Shown here: positions 17,334 through 26,017 of the stretch, one piece after another
Numbering within the stretch: the stretch's first letter is position 1
Layout: each line of letters begins with the position of its first letter
Source of the DNA: Sphingobium phenoxybenzoativorans
Lineage (GTDB): Bacteria > Pseudomonadota > Alphaproteobacteria > Sphingomonadales > Sphingomonadaceae
NCBI RefSeq assembly: GCF_001757355.1
Contig: NZ_MINO01000004.1
Coordinates: 94,371 to 158,370, forward strand
Length of the DNA stretch: 64,000 nucleotides
Direction of reading: 5' to 3'
Position numbers and translations under genes: made by a program
Notes under the pieces: model-generated
Database searches by the model: none
What the model was told of the DNA's origin: nothing
What the model saw: only the letters and a program-made list of their open reading frames with translations

Positions 17334-18692
17334 ATGAAGTTCGACTTCAACCTGTGGGATATCCACATCGGCACGCCGCACCCGTTCAACGATCGCGCGC
17401 CTGTCATCGACAATGGCACTGCCCGCCCCACCGGGGCGCGATATCATGACAAGGCCTTTGCCGCCGCCGAGTGGGAGAAGGTGTTCGCGCGTAGCTGGCT
17501 GGTTGCCTGTCCCGTATCCGACGTGCGCGAGCCGGGCGACTTCGCCAAGTTCGACATCGGCCCGGAGAGCTTCATCATCGTCCACGGCGACGATGGCCAG
17601 ATCCATGCCCATTACAATGTCTGCCCCCATCGCGGCAGCCAGCTTATCCTGTCTGATACCGGCTGCATCGGCCAGTTCACCTGCCCTTTCCATAGCTGGC
17701 AGTTCAGCCTGGAGGGTGAGAACCTTGCCGTCACGGACCCGGAAACTTTCCGGCCCGAAGTGCTGTGCCATGACCATAATATGACCTCCGTCCGTTGCGA
17801 GGTCGCCGCGGGTCTGGTGTTCATCTCGATGGACCCGCATATTGAGCCGCTGAAACAGTGGCTGGCGCCCATTCTTCCCCATCTCGAACTGTACGACATC
17901 GACAAGATGCATGTGGTGCAGCACCGCAAGTCCGACTGGGGCGCGAACTGGAAAGGCGGCGTCGACGCCTTCGCGGAAATCTACCACCTTCACGCCGTGC
18001 ATCCCCAGACCCAGTGCCTGATGGACGATCGCACGCAGATCGACCTCTACCCCGGCGGTCTTAGCCGGCAGTTTGTGCCGTTCGCCCAACCGAGCCGGCG
18101 TTTCGAGGATCAGGAAAGCGTCAATCCCGGCATCGCCATGATGCTGCAGGATGCGGGCATCGATCCGGCAAGCTATAACGGCACGGCCCATGAGACACGC
18201 GCCGCCGTCCAACAGGCCAAGCGCAAGCGGTCCGAACAATTCGGCCTGGGTTACGAGAAATTCAGCGACACACAGCTCAGCGACTCCACAGTCTACGGCC
18301 TGTTCCCCAACGCCCAGATCGGATGTCATCCAGAGGCTGTGTTCCTGCACCGGTTCATCCCGCATGCGACCGATCCCAACCAGTTCACCTACGACACCTG
18401 TATCCTTTACCGGCATATCGATGCGCCCGGTTATTGCGCGCCCGCGTGGATGGGACTTGGCGACGACATCGACATGACCGGGGCCACCCGGCCGGAAATC
18501 GTGCATACCGGCCTTGGCGAGCCTCCGGGCCTGGGCGAGGTGCTGGATCAAGACAGCGACTTGCTGCCTATCGTGCAGGCCGGCGCGCGGTCGCGCGGTT
18601 TCCGCGGTCCGCTCTGGAGCGAGCAGGAGGCGCGCCTGCGGCATTTCCATGTCGAGTTGGACAAGCGGATGAAGCAGGGGAACGACGCATGA
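17334..18692 (+). CDS. Rieske non-heme iron oxygenase, alpha subunit (second)
   Basis: This 452-residue protein starts after AGGAGAGCTGGAG. The Rieske ligands are CPHRGS and CPFHSW; the iron site is DAFAEIYHLHAVHPQ. The N-terminus has the APVIDNGTARP pattern seen in all three copies, and the C-terminus has DQDSDLLPIVQAGARS. It overlaps the third Rieske gene by 4 nt and the two are close paralogues, so they may form a heteromer or act on related substrates. It is the first gene of a plus-strand operon under operator site C. Confidence 0.9.
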   Translation: MKFDFNLWDIHIGTPHPFNDRAPVIDNGTARPTGARYHDKAFAAAEWEKVFARSWLVACPVSDVREPGDFAKFDIGPESFIIVHGDDGQIHAHYNVCPHRGSQLILSDTGCIGQFTCPFHSWQFSLEGENLAVTDPETFRPEVLCHDHNMTSVRCEVAAGLVFISMDPHIEPLKQWLAPILPHLELYDIDKMHVVQHRKSDWGANWKGGVDAFAEIYHLHAVHPQTQCLMDDRTQIDLYPGGLSRQFVPFAQPSRRFEDQESVNPGIAMMLQDAGIDPASYNGTAHETRAAVQQAKRKRSEQFGLGYEKFSDTQLSDSTVYGLFPNAQIGCHPEAVFLHRFIPHATDPNQFTYDTCILYRHIDAPGYCAPAWMGLGDDIDMTGATRPEIVHTGLGEPPGLGEVLDQDSDLLPIVQAGARSRGFRGPLWSEQEARLRHFHVELDKRMKQGNDA

Positions 18693-20041
18693 ACTATGAT
18701 CCGCGAAGCTGGGCTGTTCACAAGGACAGCAAGCATCCGTTCGATGAGCCGGCCCCTTATATCGACAACGGATCTGCCCGTCCCGATCCCGCCCGCTATG
18801 TCGACCCCGGTTTCGCCGAAGCGGAATGGGAGAAGGTTTTCACCAAGACCTGGCTGCTCGCCGGTCCTTCCAGTGATGTCCGGGAGGCCGGGGACTGGAT
18901 GCGCTTCGACATCGGCGTCGAATCCTTCATCATCGTGCGGAAGGATGATGGGCAGCTTGCCGCCCACTATAATGTCTGCCCCCATCGCGGCAGCCAGCTC
19001 GTCATGGGCGATGTCGGATCGCAGGGCAGCTTCTCCTGCCCGTTCCATAGCTGGAAGTTCGCGCTCGACGGCAGCAATCTGGCCGTGACAGACCCCGAAA
19101 CCTTCCGCCCGGAAGTGCTCTGCCACGATATCGACCTTTCGTCGGTCCGGGTGGAGGAGGAAGCCGGTCTGGTTTTCATCTCCATGACCGACGACGTGCC
19201 GCCGCTCAGCGAATATCTCGGCACGATCCTGCCGATGATCGAGACCTATGAAATCGACAAGATGCATGTCGTGCAGCATCGCCGGTCCGACTGGGCGGCG
19301 AACTGGAAAGGCGGCATCGATGCGTTCTACGAAAGCTACCACCTCCACGCGATCCATCCGCAGACGATGGGCATGCTGGATGACCGCACCCATATCGACC
19401 TGTTCGACAATGGCATGAGCCGCCAGTTCGTCCCCTTCGGCCAGCCCAACTCCCACTTCCCCGATCAGCAGGGCATTAATCCGGGGATTGCGGTGATGCT
19501 TGAGGATGCCGGGCTGGACGCAAAGACCTTCCAGGGAACCGCCTATGAAAGCCGGTCGGCGATCGCGATGGCGAAGCGCGACCGCGCGGCGAAGCTGGGC
19601 CTTGATTATGACAAGTTCAGCGACGCGCAGTTGACGGACGCGACGATATTCGGCGTGTTTCCCAACGCGCAGATTGGCTGCCACCCCGAAGCGGTGTTTC
19701 TGCACCGGTTCAAGCCCCATGCGGACGATCCCAACCAGTTCACCTATGAAACGACGATCATGTACCGGCATATCGATGTGCCGGGTTATGGCGCGCCGCT
19801 CTGGATGGGGCTGGGTGATGAAGTCGACCTGACGGGTGAAACCCGGCCCGACGTCGTCCATACCAGCCTTGGCGAGCCGCCGGGCATGGGCGAGGTGCTG
19901 GACCAGGACAGCGACCTGCTGCCCATCGTGCAGGCCGGCGCCCGTTCGCGCGGTTTCCGTGGTCCTTTGTGGGGCGAGCAGGAAGCGCGCCTGCGCCACT
20001 TCCACGTCCATCTCGACAAGTGGATGACCGAAGCGAAATAG
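18689..20041 (+). CDS. Rieske non-heme iron oxygenase, alpha subunit (third)
   Basis: The start at 18689 overlaps the stop of the previous gene (ATGA); the frame stays open further upstream, but that is inside the preceding gene. The product has 450 residues with CPHRGS, CPFHSW and the iron-site motif DAFYESYHLHAIHPQT. It is very like the second Rieske protein along its whole length (for example GCHPEAVFLHRF in both), suggesting recent duplication. An intrinsic terminator follows within 60 nt. Confidence 0.9.
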   Translation: MNYDPRSWAVHKDSKHPFDEPAPYIDNGSARPDPARYVDPGFAEAEWEKVFTKTWLLAGPSSDVREAGDWMRFDIGVESFIIVRKDDGQLAAHYNVCPHRGSQLVMGDVGSQGSFSCPFHSWKFALDGSNLAVTDPETFRPEVLCHDIDLSSVRVEEEAGLVFISMTDDVPPLSEYLGTILPMIETYEIDKMHVVQHRRSDWAANWKGGIDAFYESYHLHAIHPQTMGMLDDRTHIDLFDNGMSRQFVPFGQPNSHFPDQQGINPGIAVMLEDAGLDAKTFQGTAYESRSAIAMAKRDRAAKLGLDYDKFSDAQLTDATIFGVFPNAQIGCHPEAVFLHRFKPHADDPNQFTYETTIMYRHIDVPGYGAPLWMGLGDEVDLTGETRPDVVHTSLGEPPGMGEVLDQDSDLLPIVQAGARSRGFRGPLWGEQEARLRHFHVHLDKWMTEAK

Positions 20042-20062
20042 GGCATCCCCGCGATCGGACAA

Positions 20063-20098
20063 AAGGCTGCCGCGAGACATCCCGGCAGCCTTTTTTTT
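20063..20098 (+). terminator. Intrinsic terminator of the Rieske operon
   Basis: AAGGCTGCCG (20063-20072) pairs perfectly with CGGCAGCCTT (20083-20092) over a 10-nt loop and is followed by a run of T residues to 20098. Confidence 0.85.
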
Positions 20099-20486
20099 GC
20101 CGTTGGGCGGGGTTACAAACCATGTGGCGAAGTGGGGCCAGGGGTGCCCGCGCCCACCCTTTCTTCGGGGCCGGACGGCGGTGCTGCCGCTCCGATGGCA
20201 GGACAGAATACAGGCAGAAGCCCCGAACACGCCCTCATTGAAATATAAGGGATATTTGACCTAAGTTGCGGAAGTTGCGGGTTGCCATTGCACCCGCAAC
20301 TTTGCCCAATGGAAGGCCATGCTTTCGCGAGATAGAGCGTCCGGTGGCCAGGCGGGGGCGAAGCGAAAACGCCGTTCCGATATCCAACATTTTCACATAC
20401 TCCCCACGACCGGCAAACCGTGAGGACCTATCATGGCCAAGAGCATGTAGGACAGGAATGCGCGGGGACGCCCGCGCCGGACGCCA
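20099..20486. other. Gene-free gap with a 9-bp inverted repeat
   Basis: I see no convincing gene in this 388-nt stretch. GTTGCGGGT (20274-20282) and ACCCGCAAC (20292-20300) form a perfect stem with a 9-nt loop, not followed by a T-run. It may be a regulator site or a fossil of rearrangement. Confidence 0.45.
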
Positions 20487-21245
20487 TCAGAACGGCCGGA
20501 TCGTCACTCCATTGTCGACCACCATTTCTGCCCCGGTGATGAAGCGCGATTCATCGGAGGCGAGGAACAGGATCATCGCCGCCACATCTTCCGGCGCACC
20601 GGCGGTGCCCGGTTTCAGCACGCCCGATGGGATCACATTGGGTTTGCCCGGCCGTCCCTCGGCCAATTGGACCATCGGCGTTTCAATCGATCCGGGATGC
20701 ACGGAGTTGCAGCGGATCTTATATCCTTTCTCCTGGCACATGACCGCGACCGATTTGGTCATCGACCGCACAGCGCCCTTGGCCGCGGAATAAGCGAAGA
20801 AGATCGGATAGCCCAGCAGGGCGCCGGTCGACGACATGTTGATGATGGAACCGCCGTCATTCTTATTCATCAGCGGAATGGCGTATTTGCAGCCCAGAAA
20901 CACGCCGTCGCTCATGATCGCATTGACCCAGCGATATTGTTCCAGCGTCGTATCTTCGACGTCCGCGTTCAACACCACCCCGGCATTGTTGACCAGAATA
21001 TCCAGACGGCCGAATTTCTCGTCGATGATCTTCATGGTGTCGATCCACGCCTGTTCGGAGGCGACATCCAGAGCAAGCGCGATGGCACCATTGCCGATCT
21101 GGTCGGCGACCTTCTGCGCCGTCTCCACCTTGACGTCAGTGACGACGACCTTCGCGCCCTCCCTGGCCAAGGCGACGCAATCGGCTGCGCCCAACCCGGA
21201 GCCTCCGCCCGTCACAAGGGCTACCTTGCCTGCCACTCGTCCCAT
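20487..21245 (-). CDS. Short-chain dehydrogenase/reductase (SDR)
   Basis: The start at 21245 is chosen for the AAGGAGATCAGG site directly upstream; the longer frame lacks one. The 252-residue classical SDR has the NAD(P) motif TGGGSGLG near residue 13, NNAG, the Ser in MSSTGA and the catalytic YSAAK. It would oxidise an alcohol or a cis-dihydrodiol made by the Rieske enzymes; that role is inferred. It is divergent from the Rieske ferredoxin gene and shares operator site D. Confidence 0.92.
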   Translation of the reverse strand: MGRVAGKVALVTGGGSGLGAADCVALAREGAKVVVTDVKVETAQKVADQIGNGAIALALDVASEQAWIDTMKIIDEKFGRLDILVNNAGVVLNADVEDTTLEQYRWVNAIMSDGVFLGCKYAIPLMNKNDGGSIINMSSTGALLGYPIFFAYSAAKGAVRSMTKSVAVMCQEKGYKIRCNSVHPGSIETPMVQLAEGRPGKPNVIPSGVLKPGTAGAPEDVAAMILFLASDESRFITGAEMVVDNGVTIRPF

Positions 21246-21350
21246 CCTGATCTCCTTTTTTCCGTCCGGTCGCATGGCGCGCCGGGACTGTTCGCATCGC
21301 AGCCTTTGGGCCTTCGCGCACCCTATCCCAAAGGCGACCACAGTCCATAT

Positions 21351-21374
21351 ATAAAACATGCACGATTGTTTTTA
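21351..21374 (-). promoter_or_regulatory. Shared cluster operator, site D (SDR / ferredoxin)
   Basis: The minus strand reads AAAAACAATCGTGCATGTTT. The core CAATCGTGCATG (21368-21357) has one change from sites B and C. It sits between the divergent SDR (start 21245) and ferredoxin (start 21459). Confidence 0.65.
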
Positions 21375-21458
21375 TTTTCGGGAACGCTAGGAGGACTCCT
21401 TGTCAAAAACAGGAGAGATTGCCGTGAACAGACCTTCCATCATGGGGACGAACCACCG

Positions 21459-21773
21459 ATGACCGCACATCTGGTAACCCCTCTTTCGGACCTGCCCGAG
21501 ACCGGCAGCAAGGCCTTTGCCATAGCGGGCCGCTCAGTCCTGCTCTGCCGTTCTGCAGCCGGTCTGTTCGCCACTGAAAATATGTGCAGCCACGCCTACG
21601 CCTTGCTCGAAGGAGGTAAGGTGAAGGGACATTATGTGTTCTGCCCCCTGCATGGCGTCCGGTTCGACCTGCGCGACGGCAGCCCAAGCGGCAACCTCAC
21701 CAAAAAGCCGATCACCATCTATCCGGTCCATGTATCCGATGATCAGGTCTATGTTGATCTGCCAGACAATTGA
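21459..21773 (+). CDS. Rieske-type [2Fe-2S] ferredoxin
   Basis: The start at 21459 gives a compact 104-residue ferredoxin; the frame is open far upstream, but that part lies antisense to the SDR. Cluster ligands are CSHAYALL and CPLHGVRF. It should deliver electrons to the alpha-only Rieske oxygenases in this cluster. No ferredoxin reductase is encoded nearby, so a shared reductase elsewhere is likely. Confidence 0.9.
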   Translation: MTAHLVTPLSDLPETGSKAFAIAGRSVLLCRSAAGLFATENMCSHAYALLEGGKVKGHYVFCPLHGVRFDLRDGSPSGNLTKKPITIYPVHVSDDQVYVDLPDN

Positions 21774-22147
21774 TCCGTATCGGCGCATTTTCTTTGGCTA
21801 ACCCCTCCCCTTAATCGCCGATGAATGGAGTTAGGATCATAAAGCCGCCGATTATCCGGCGACATAAAATATCCCTCAACAACATCGCGAAATTATAAAC
21901 AAATATAGGCGATGTTATTGAGAGTTATTATTATAAATTACTGTAATTTATCTGTTTTTATTAGTTGAATTTGTTTCACGGTTTCGCCATCTACGCGCCG
22001 TCAATGACAATGCTGACGCAAGTCAGTCCGGGATCGTTCGACTGGCGCGGGTCGCAAAGTGACGCTGGAGGACGGTCCCGGTTATATCGGCCCGATTATA
22101 TTGGCCCGGTTATATAGCTGCACCTTTCCGCGTCCGCGTCCCGTCCT
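21774..22147. repeat. Gene-free gap with a long inverted repeat and a 14-bp tandem repeat
   Basis: CTCAACAACATCGC (21875-21888) and GCGATGTTATTGAG (21909-21922) are inverted repeats with one mismatch, separated by 20 nt. At 22077-22118 a 14-bp unit, CCCGGTTATATCGG, is repeated three times in tandem with two or three changes per copy. The centre of the gap is AT-rich. No gene is visible. Confidence 0.6.
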
Positions 22148-22873
22148 CTAGCGGCAGGCTCGCCAGCCCATCTCTCCCCGCTCCGCCTGATCAAGATGCA
22201 AATGATCCCTGTGCGCGGCATTATAATCCGGCGACAGAACCGTGGAGAACAGGCGGCACGCGCCATCCCGCACATCGCGAAGAAACAGGCCGCCGGGATC
22301 GTCGCCCGCCCAATCCCCGACCACGCTAATCCTGCGGCCATCGGCCAGGATAAAACCGGATATGTCGATGGCGTCCGCCGTGGCATGTTCGCTGAAGTCG
22401 CCGGACGATCGCCCGTACATCCGGCGGCAGCTATAGCTGCCGAAATGGGTGATGCGGACGACCGGCTGTCCGAACAGGCGTTGCGCGGCCGGTTGCACGA
22501 CATGCCATTCCCACAGCTTCAGGGCGGCAACCACCGGGCAGGATGGCGCGACGTCGACGGGGTCCAGGGCAATCGCGCCCTCGGCGGTCCGCGGACGTAT
22601 CGCGTCGGCATAGGCGCACTGCCCTTCTCCGCCGGGCTTCATGGCCACGAAGGGCACGCCCGCCTTGGCAAGCAGGTCCTGGCATGTCCGGGGATGGGCG
22701 GTCAGTCCGGCGAGTTTGCGCCCGGTGAACTGGCCGACAGGCTGGGCGAGATCGAGCGGCGTCCAGGGCAGATCCTGCGGCCGCCCCTTCAGCAAGGCAT
22801 AAGCCGTCAGGGCCAATGCCGCGGCGACGGCCATCCATATCGCCCACCGCATTACCCGGATCAGTCGCCTCAA
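22148..22873 (-). CDS. Extensin-family protein
   Basis: This 241-residue protein has one N-terminal membrane segment (about residues 10-28). The extensin-like C-terminal domain has cysteine-rich segments and the family residues HFGSYSCRRMYGR, SEHATADAIDISGF and the ending HRDHLHLDQA. The His/Asp pattern recalls D-Ala-D-Ala carboxypeptidase-type zinc enzymes. It is probably a periplasmic cell-wall protein. It lies 15 nt after the DUF899 gene in the same orientation. Confidence 0.85.
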   Translation of the reverse strand: MRRLIRVMRWAIWMAVAAALALTAYALLKGRPQDLPWTPLDLAQPVGQFTGRKLAGLTAHPRTCQDLLAKAGVPFVAMKPGGEGQCAYADAIRPRTAEGAIALDPVDVAPSCPVVAALKLWEWHVVQPAAQRLFGQPVVRITHFGSYSCRRMYGRSSGDFSEHATADAIDISGFILADGRRISVVGDWAGDDPGGLFLRDVRDGACRLFSTVLSPDYNAAHRDHLHLDQAERGEMGWRACR

Positions 22874-22888
22874 ACCGCCTCGCCCAGT

Positions 22889-23593
22889 TCAGTAATTAAG
22901 CCTGGGATACCAGTCCGCAGGCCGTCCGCCAGGCGTCAGGTCCAGTATCGACCAGAGTGCAGCAATGTCCGGCGCGTCGCGCGGGTCCTGACCGGGATCG
23001 GCCATCTCGCCCGTCATCTCGCTTGCCCAGAACAACCGCACTGCATCGCCATCGCGTTGGAACACCATCAACGCCGGATTCTCGCTGCCATCGTCATTGA
23101 TAAGGCCAAGGTCGCGGGCATAATCGTCCCCGACCGTCTGAATGAAATTCAGGTCGCGCCAGCCGCGCTCCTGCGCGAACAGGAACTGCCGGTCGACAGG
23201 GCTTCGCCCCAATATCTTCAGCGCCACCCGCTGCTTTATGTCGGCCGCATTGCCGTTCACCGCGCCAAGCCAGTTGGTGCACATCGGGCAGGGACGCTCC
23301 CGCTGCGGCCCGTACATCCAGAAATAGGTGACGAGCGTATCCTTGTTCCCGAACAGGTCCGCCAGCCCCACCTCGAACCCGTTTTCGTCCTTGAACCGAT
23401 AGTCCCTGGTTATGGCGGGTCCGGGCGGCAGCGCGCGCCGCTGTTCGACCAGCCGGGTCATATGGCGGCGAAATTCGATCTCCTCAGCCAGCAGGGCTTG
23501 CCGCGCCTGCCTGTAGGCGTCGCTCTCCCCCGGAAAAGGCGTTCTGGCCTTTGCGGCGAGTTGCTGCGCTGGAATCAATTCGGGGTTCGCCAC
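22889..23593 (-). CDS. DUF899 family (thioredoxin-like fold) protein
   Basis: A GTG start at 23593 is chosen because GGGAGG lies 6 nt upstream; the upstream extension is basic and unlike the family. The 234-residue protein has DUF899 features: a Glu-rich helix (EEIEFRRHMTRLVEQRRALP), DYRFKDENG, the loop PCPMCTNW with two cysteines and the end WYPRLNY. Molecular function is not established; a redox role is suggested by the fold. Confidence 0.8.
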   Translation of the reverse strand: MANPELIPAQQLAAKARTPFPGESDAYRQARQALLAEEIEFRRHMTRLVEQRRALPPGPAITRDYRFKDENGFEVGLADLFGNKDTLVTYFWMYGPQRERPCPMCTNWLGAVNGNAADIKQRVALKILGRSPVDRQFLFAQERGWRDLNFIQTVGDDYARDLGLINDDGSENPALMVFQRDGDAVRLFWASEMTGEMADPGQDPRDAPDIAALWSILDLTPGGRPADWYPRLNY

Positions 23594-23792
23594 GGCATGC
23601 CTCCCGGCTTCGGACAGGATATCACACCGCGCTGCGCTTAATCGGGCAAGGCGAAGGCGGCCCCTCCACAATACGCGGCGCAGCATTCCTGTTCCAAGGG
23701 GCCTTGGATCTGCCCCTGCAATTAGGGCGATGTCATGCGGGAACCCAGTGCCGCCCAGGCTCAGTCAGACACCGGCCTGGAGTGCCGCCGCC

Positions 23793-23981
23793 CTACTTCT
23801 TCTTGCCGTCCTTCTTCGGCTTGCAGGTCGACGGAAACATCAGGCACTTATATTTCGCGTCAGCCTCCGCCTTTTCCTTGATGGCGGCCTTTTCCGCAGG
23901 CGTAGGCGGCTTCCCGCCACCGGTCTGGCCGAAGGCGGGCGTGGCGAGCGCCAGCGTCATAACCCAGAGCATAGAGCGCAT
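23793..23981 (-). CDS. Small secreted lysine-rich protein
   Basis: This 62-residue protein has a clear signal peptide (MRSMLWVMTLALATPAFG) followed by a charged stretch with two cysteines (KCLMFPSTCKPKK). AAGGGATG precedes the start. I do not recognise a family. It lies alone between the ClpP-like and DUF899 genes. Confidence 0.6.
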   Translation of the reverse strand: MRSMLWVMTLALATPAFGQTGGGKPPTPAEKAAIKEKAEADAKYKCLMFPSTCKPKKDGKKK

Positions 23982-24106
23982 AAGACATCCCTTTCGATCG
24001 CGATCGATGGCGCGTTTATAGGCGATCTTCTCTCTCGCTCAGGTTAACGCCAATAAGGCGTAATGATGAGATCGATCCGACTGTCCGTTCAAATGGGGAG
24101 AGACGC

Positions 24107-25573
24107 TCACTTCTCCTCCGCCAGCTCGCTTACGAATGACCGCCGGAACCATGTGCCCGGCATGCCCTCCATCTCATACATCGTCTTGAACATGAGACGA
24201 TAGCCGTCGCAGGCGTCCGCGTCGGGCGCAGCATCCAGATTGTCGTAAGCCGAACTGATACGGTCGATATCGGCGGGAGGATAGGAGGACAGAGCTTCAA
24301 ACAACGCATCCTGGAACGCCTTTTCGGAGAGCGTCTTTTGTTGCGCTGTAACGGTGGCCACATACGGCGTACCGGCCAGCTCAGCAAAAATAGCCTTACG
24401 GATCAGAGCCAGATAAGCGCCGAAATCCATGGACTGCGAAGCGGCGACGACACGAAATTCGGTCGTTGGGTCCAGATTGTCAGTGGAAAATATCACCTTG
24501 CACTGCGCAGGCGTCGCAACCGTAGGGATGATCGCCATATAATGGATGAACATTACGAGGTCTTTGTCATCAAGGCGCCGGATGCCTTGCAATGTCAGAT
24601 TCTGAACGGCTTGCTGGCCGATCGCTTTCGCCAGACTACCGGAATCCTTCCCATCCAGTGCATTGCGGGCAGCGTAAAGTTCGCTGGCCAGGCGATGGAT
24701 CAGCAAGTCGCTGGCAAAAAGTTGCGTCAGATGGGCGCGAAAGGTGGCAGCGCCTGCCGCATCGAACTTCGCCGCAGAGATCAACGGTTCGATTATGGCC
24801 GGATTGCGCATCGCGCCTTTCAATAAGGTCTCCATCTCCGGAAGCGAATATGAGGATAATTTCTTGCCTTGCAGCGAGAGGGCATCAATGACCGCGGCAT
24901 TGGACTTGGGCGCATTGGCAACGACCGGATCTGCAACGGCCGCCTTCACGCCTGTTTGCTTCTGGTCGTCGGCGGTAATGAAGTCCTCGAAATTGATCTC
25001 CGCCGCCGCCCGGTTCTCCGCGGTAAGCCAGTTAAGCTCGTTGGGGCCAGCGGCTGTCGCGAAAATAATGGCCGTCTCCGACAGATTGAGGTTTGCGAGA
25101 TAACCGCCGACCAGAGCGTTACCGACGCCGCTTTCTTCGAGTTGGCCATCATTGTCTAAATAGCTTGCGTGGAAGCCCACCCGTCCGTTGGGCGACATCA
25201 TCCTTCGCAATCCAGCCACCCAGATGAGAGCGCAGGATGATGTGCATTGCGCGCCGCTGATCACCAATGTCGAATAACCTGCAGTCTTGATCATCCTGCC
25301 TATGTCGATTGCGGGAAGCAGCGCCCCGCCCGGACTATCAAGAATGACCACCGCATTTTTATATTTGAGCGACAGAGCTTTGAAATTCTCAACATCGGAT
25401 GCCGAAATCTCCCCATCGATAGAAATAGCCTCAAGGGTTTTGGAGATTTTGTCATGGGTAACTGTACCAGCCCTTGCCAATCCAGTGCCACAAATCAGAA
25501 TAAGGAGACACGCAAAACCGAAATCCCTAGTTATACATAAGCATAATTTCCGGATTCTCGCGAAAATCGTCAT
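24107..25573 (-). CDS. Secreted ClpP-like protein with long C-terminal region
   Basis: This 488-residue protein has an N-terminal hydrophobic export signal (about residues 17-36). The next ~170 residues resemble ClpP/crotonase-fold periplasmic proteins: VVILDSPGGALLPAIDIGRMI, a candidate nucleophile Ser in CTSSCALIWVAG and a candidate His in VGFHASY. The remaining ~280 residues are helical and not recognised. It may be a periplasmic serine protease. It ends 258 nt before the element boundary. Confidence 0.6.
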   Translation of the reverse strand: MTIFARIRKLCLCITRDFGFACLLILICGTGLARAGTVTHDKISKTLEAISIDGEISASDVENFKALSLKYKNAVVILDSPGGALLPAIDIGRMIKTAGYSTLVISGAQCTSSCALIWVAGLRRMMSPNGRVGFHASYLDNDGQLEESGVGNALVGGYLANLNLSETAIIFATAAGPNELNWLTAENRAAAEINFEDFITADDQKQTGVKAAVADPVVANAPKSNAAVIDALSLQGKKLSSYSLPEMETLLKGAMRNPAIIEPLISAAKFDAAGAATFRAHLTQLFASDLLIHRLASELYAARNALDGKDSGSLAKAIGQQAVQNLTLQGIRRLDDKDLVMFIHYMAIIPTVATPAQCKVIFSTDNLDPTTEFRVVAASQSMDFGAYLALIRKAIFAELAGTPYVATVTAQQKTLSEKAFQDALFEALSSYPPADIDRISSAYDNLDAAPDADACDGYRLMFKTMYEMEGMPGTWFRRSFVSELAEEK

Positions 25574-25831
25574 GAAACATGTCCCCCAAGGAGATTTATT
25601 TCATAAATCACACTTGGAGCCAATGCCCAGAAATCAACCAATACGGATCGGTTATTATTAGTATTTCAGAGCCTTAAACGAATCGCATTACTGCGTAGTG
25701 ACCAAAGGAGGAGCCGGTCAGGCTATATGAACATATTGGCGGGGAGGACATCTCCAGCCCCAGCCGCGCAAAATCCCAGCCACGGACGGGCAAAGCCGCC
25801 ATCCGCGATTGCTTTACAACTGAAGGGGAAA

Positions 25832-25880
25832 CCCTGGCGCACTCGGAGCGATTCGAACGCCCGACCCTCAGATTCGTAGT
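25832..25880. repeat. attL: 49-bp copy of the tRNA-Arg 3' part
   Basis: The 49 bases are identical to 52469-52517. They correspond to the tRNA-Arg 3' half (anticodon loop to CCA, minus strand) plus three bases. No 5' half adjoins this copy, so it is the displaced original 3' end left at the far side of the insertion. Confidence 0.92.
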
Positions 25881-26017
25881 TTTATGGTCCCCAACGGCAT
25901 TCTGCGGCCTTTCCCTTAAATATCGGCTTAATGCCGTCAATCCCTTTCCTTCTGTTCCCTTGCTGTTCCCCCTCATTCCCGCTACGGTGATTGCTGAGTG
26001 ATTGCTGGGATAGGGAC

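Noticed and set aside
18323..18688. Extended N-terminus for the third Rieske protein
   Set aside because: That part overlaps the coding frame of the second Rieske gene; homologous starts and the ATGA overlap support 18689.
20667..21458. Long frame upstream of the Rieske ferredoxin
   Set aside because: It is antisense to the SDR gene and is not ferredoxin-like; the domain begins at 21459.
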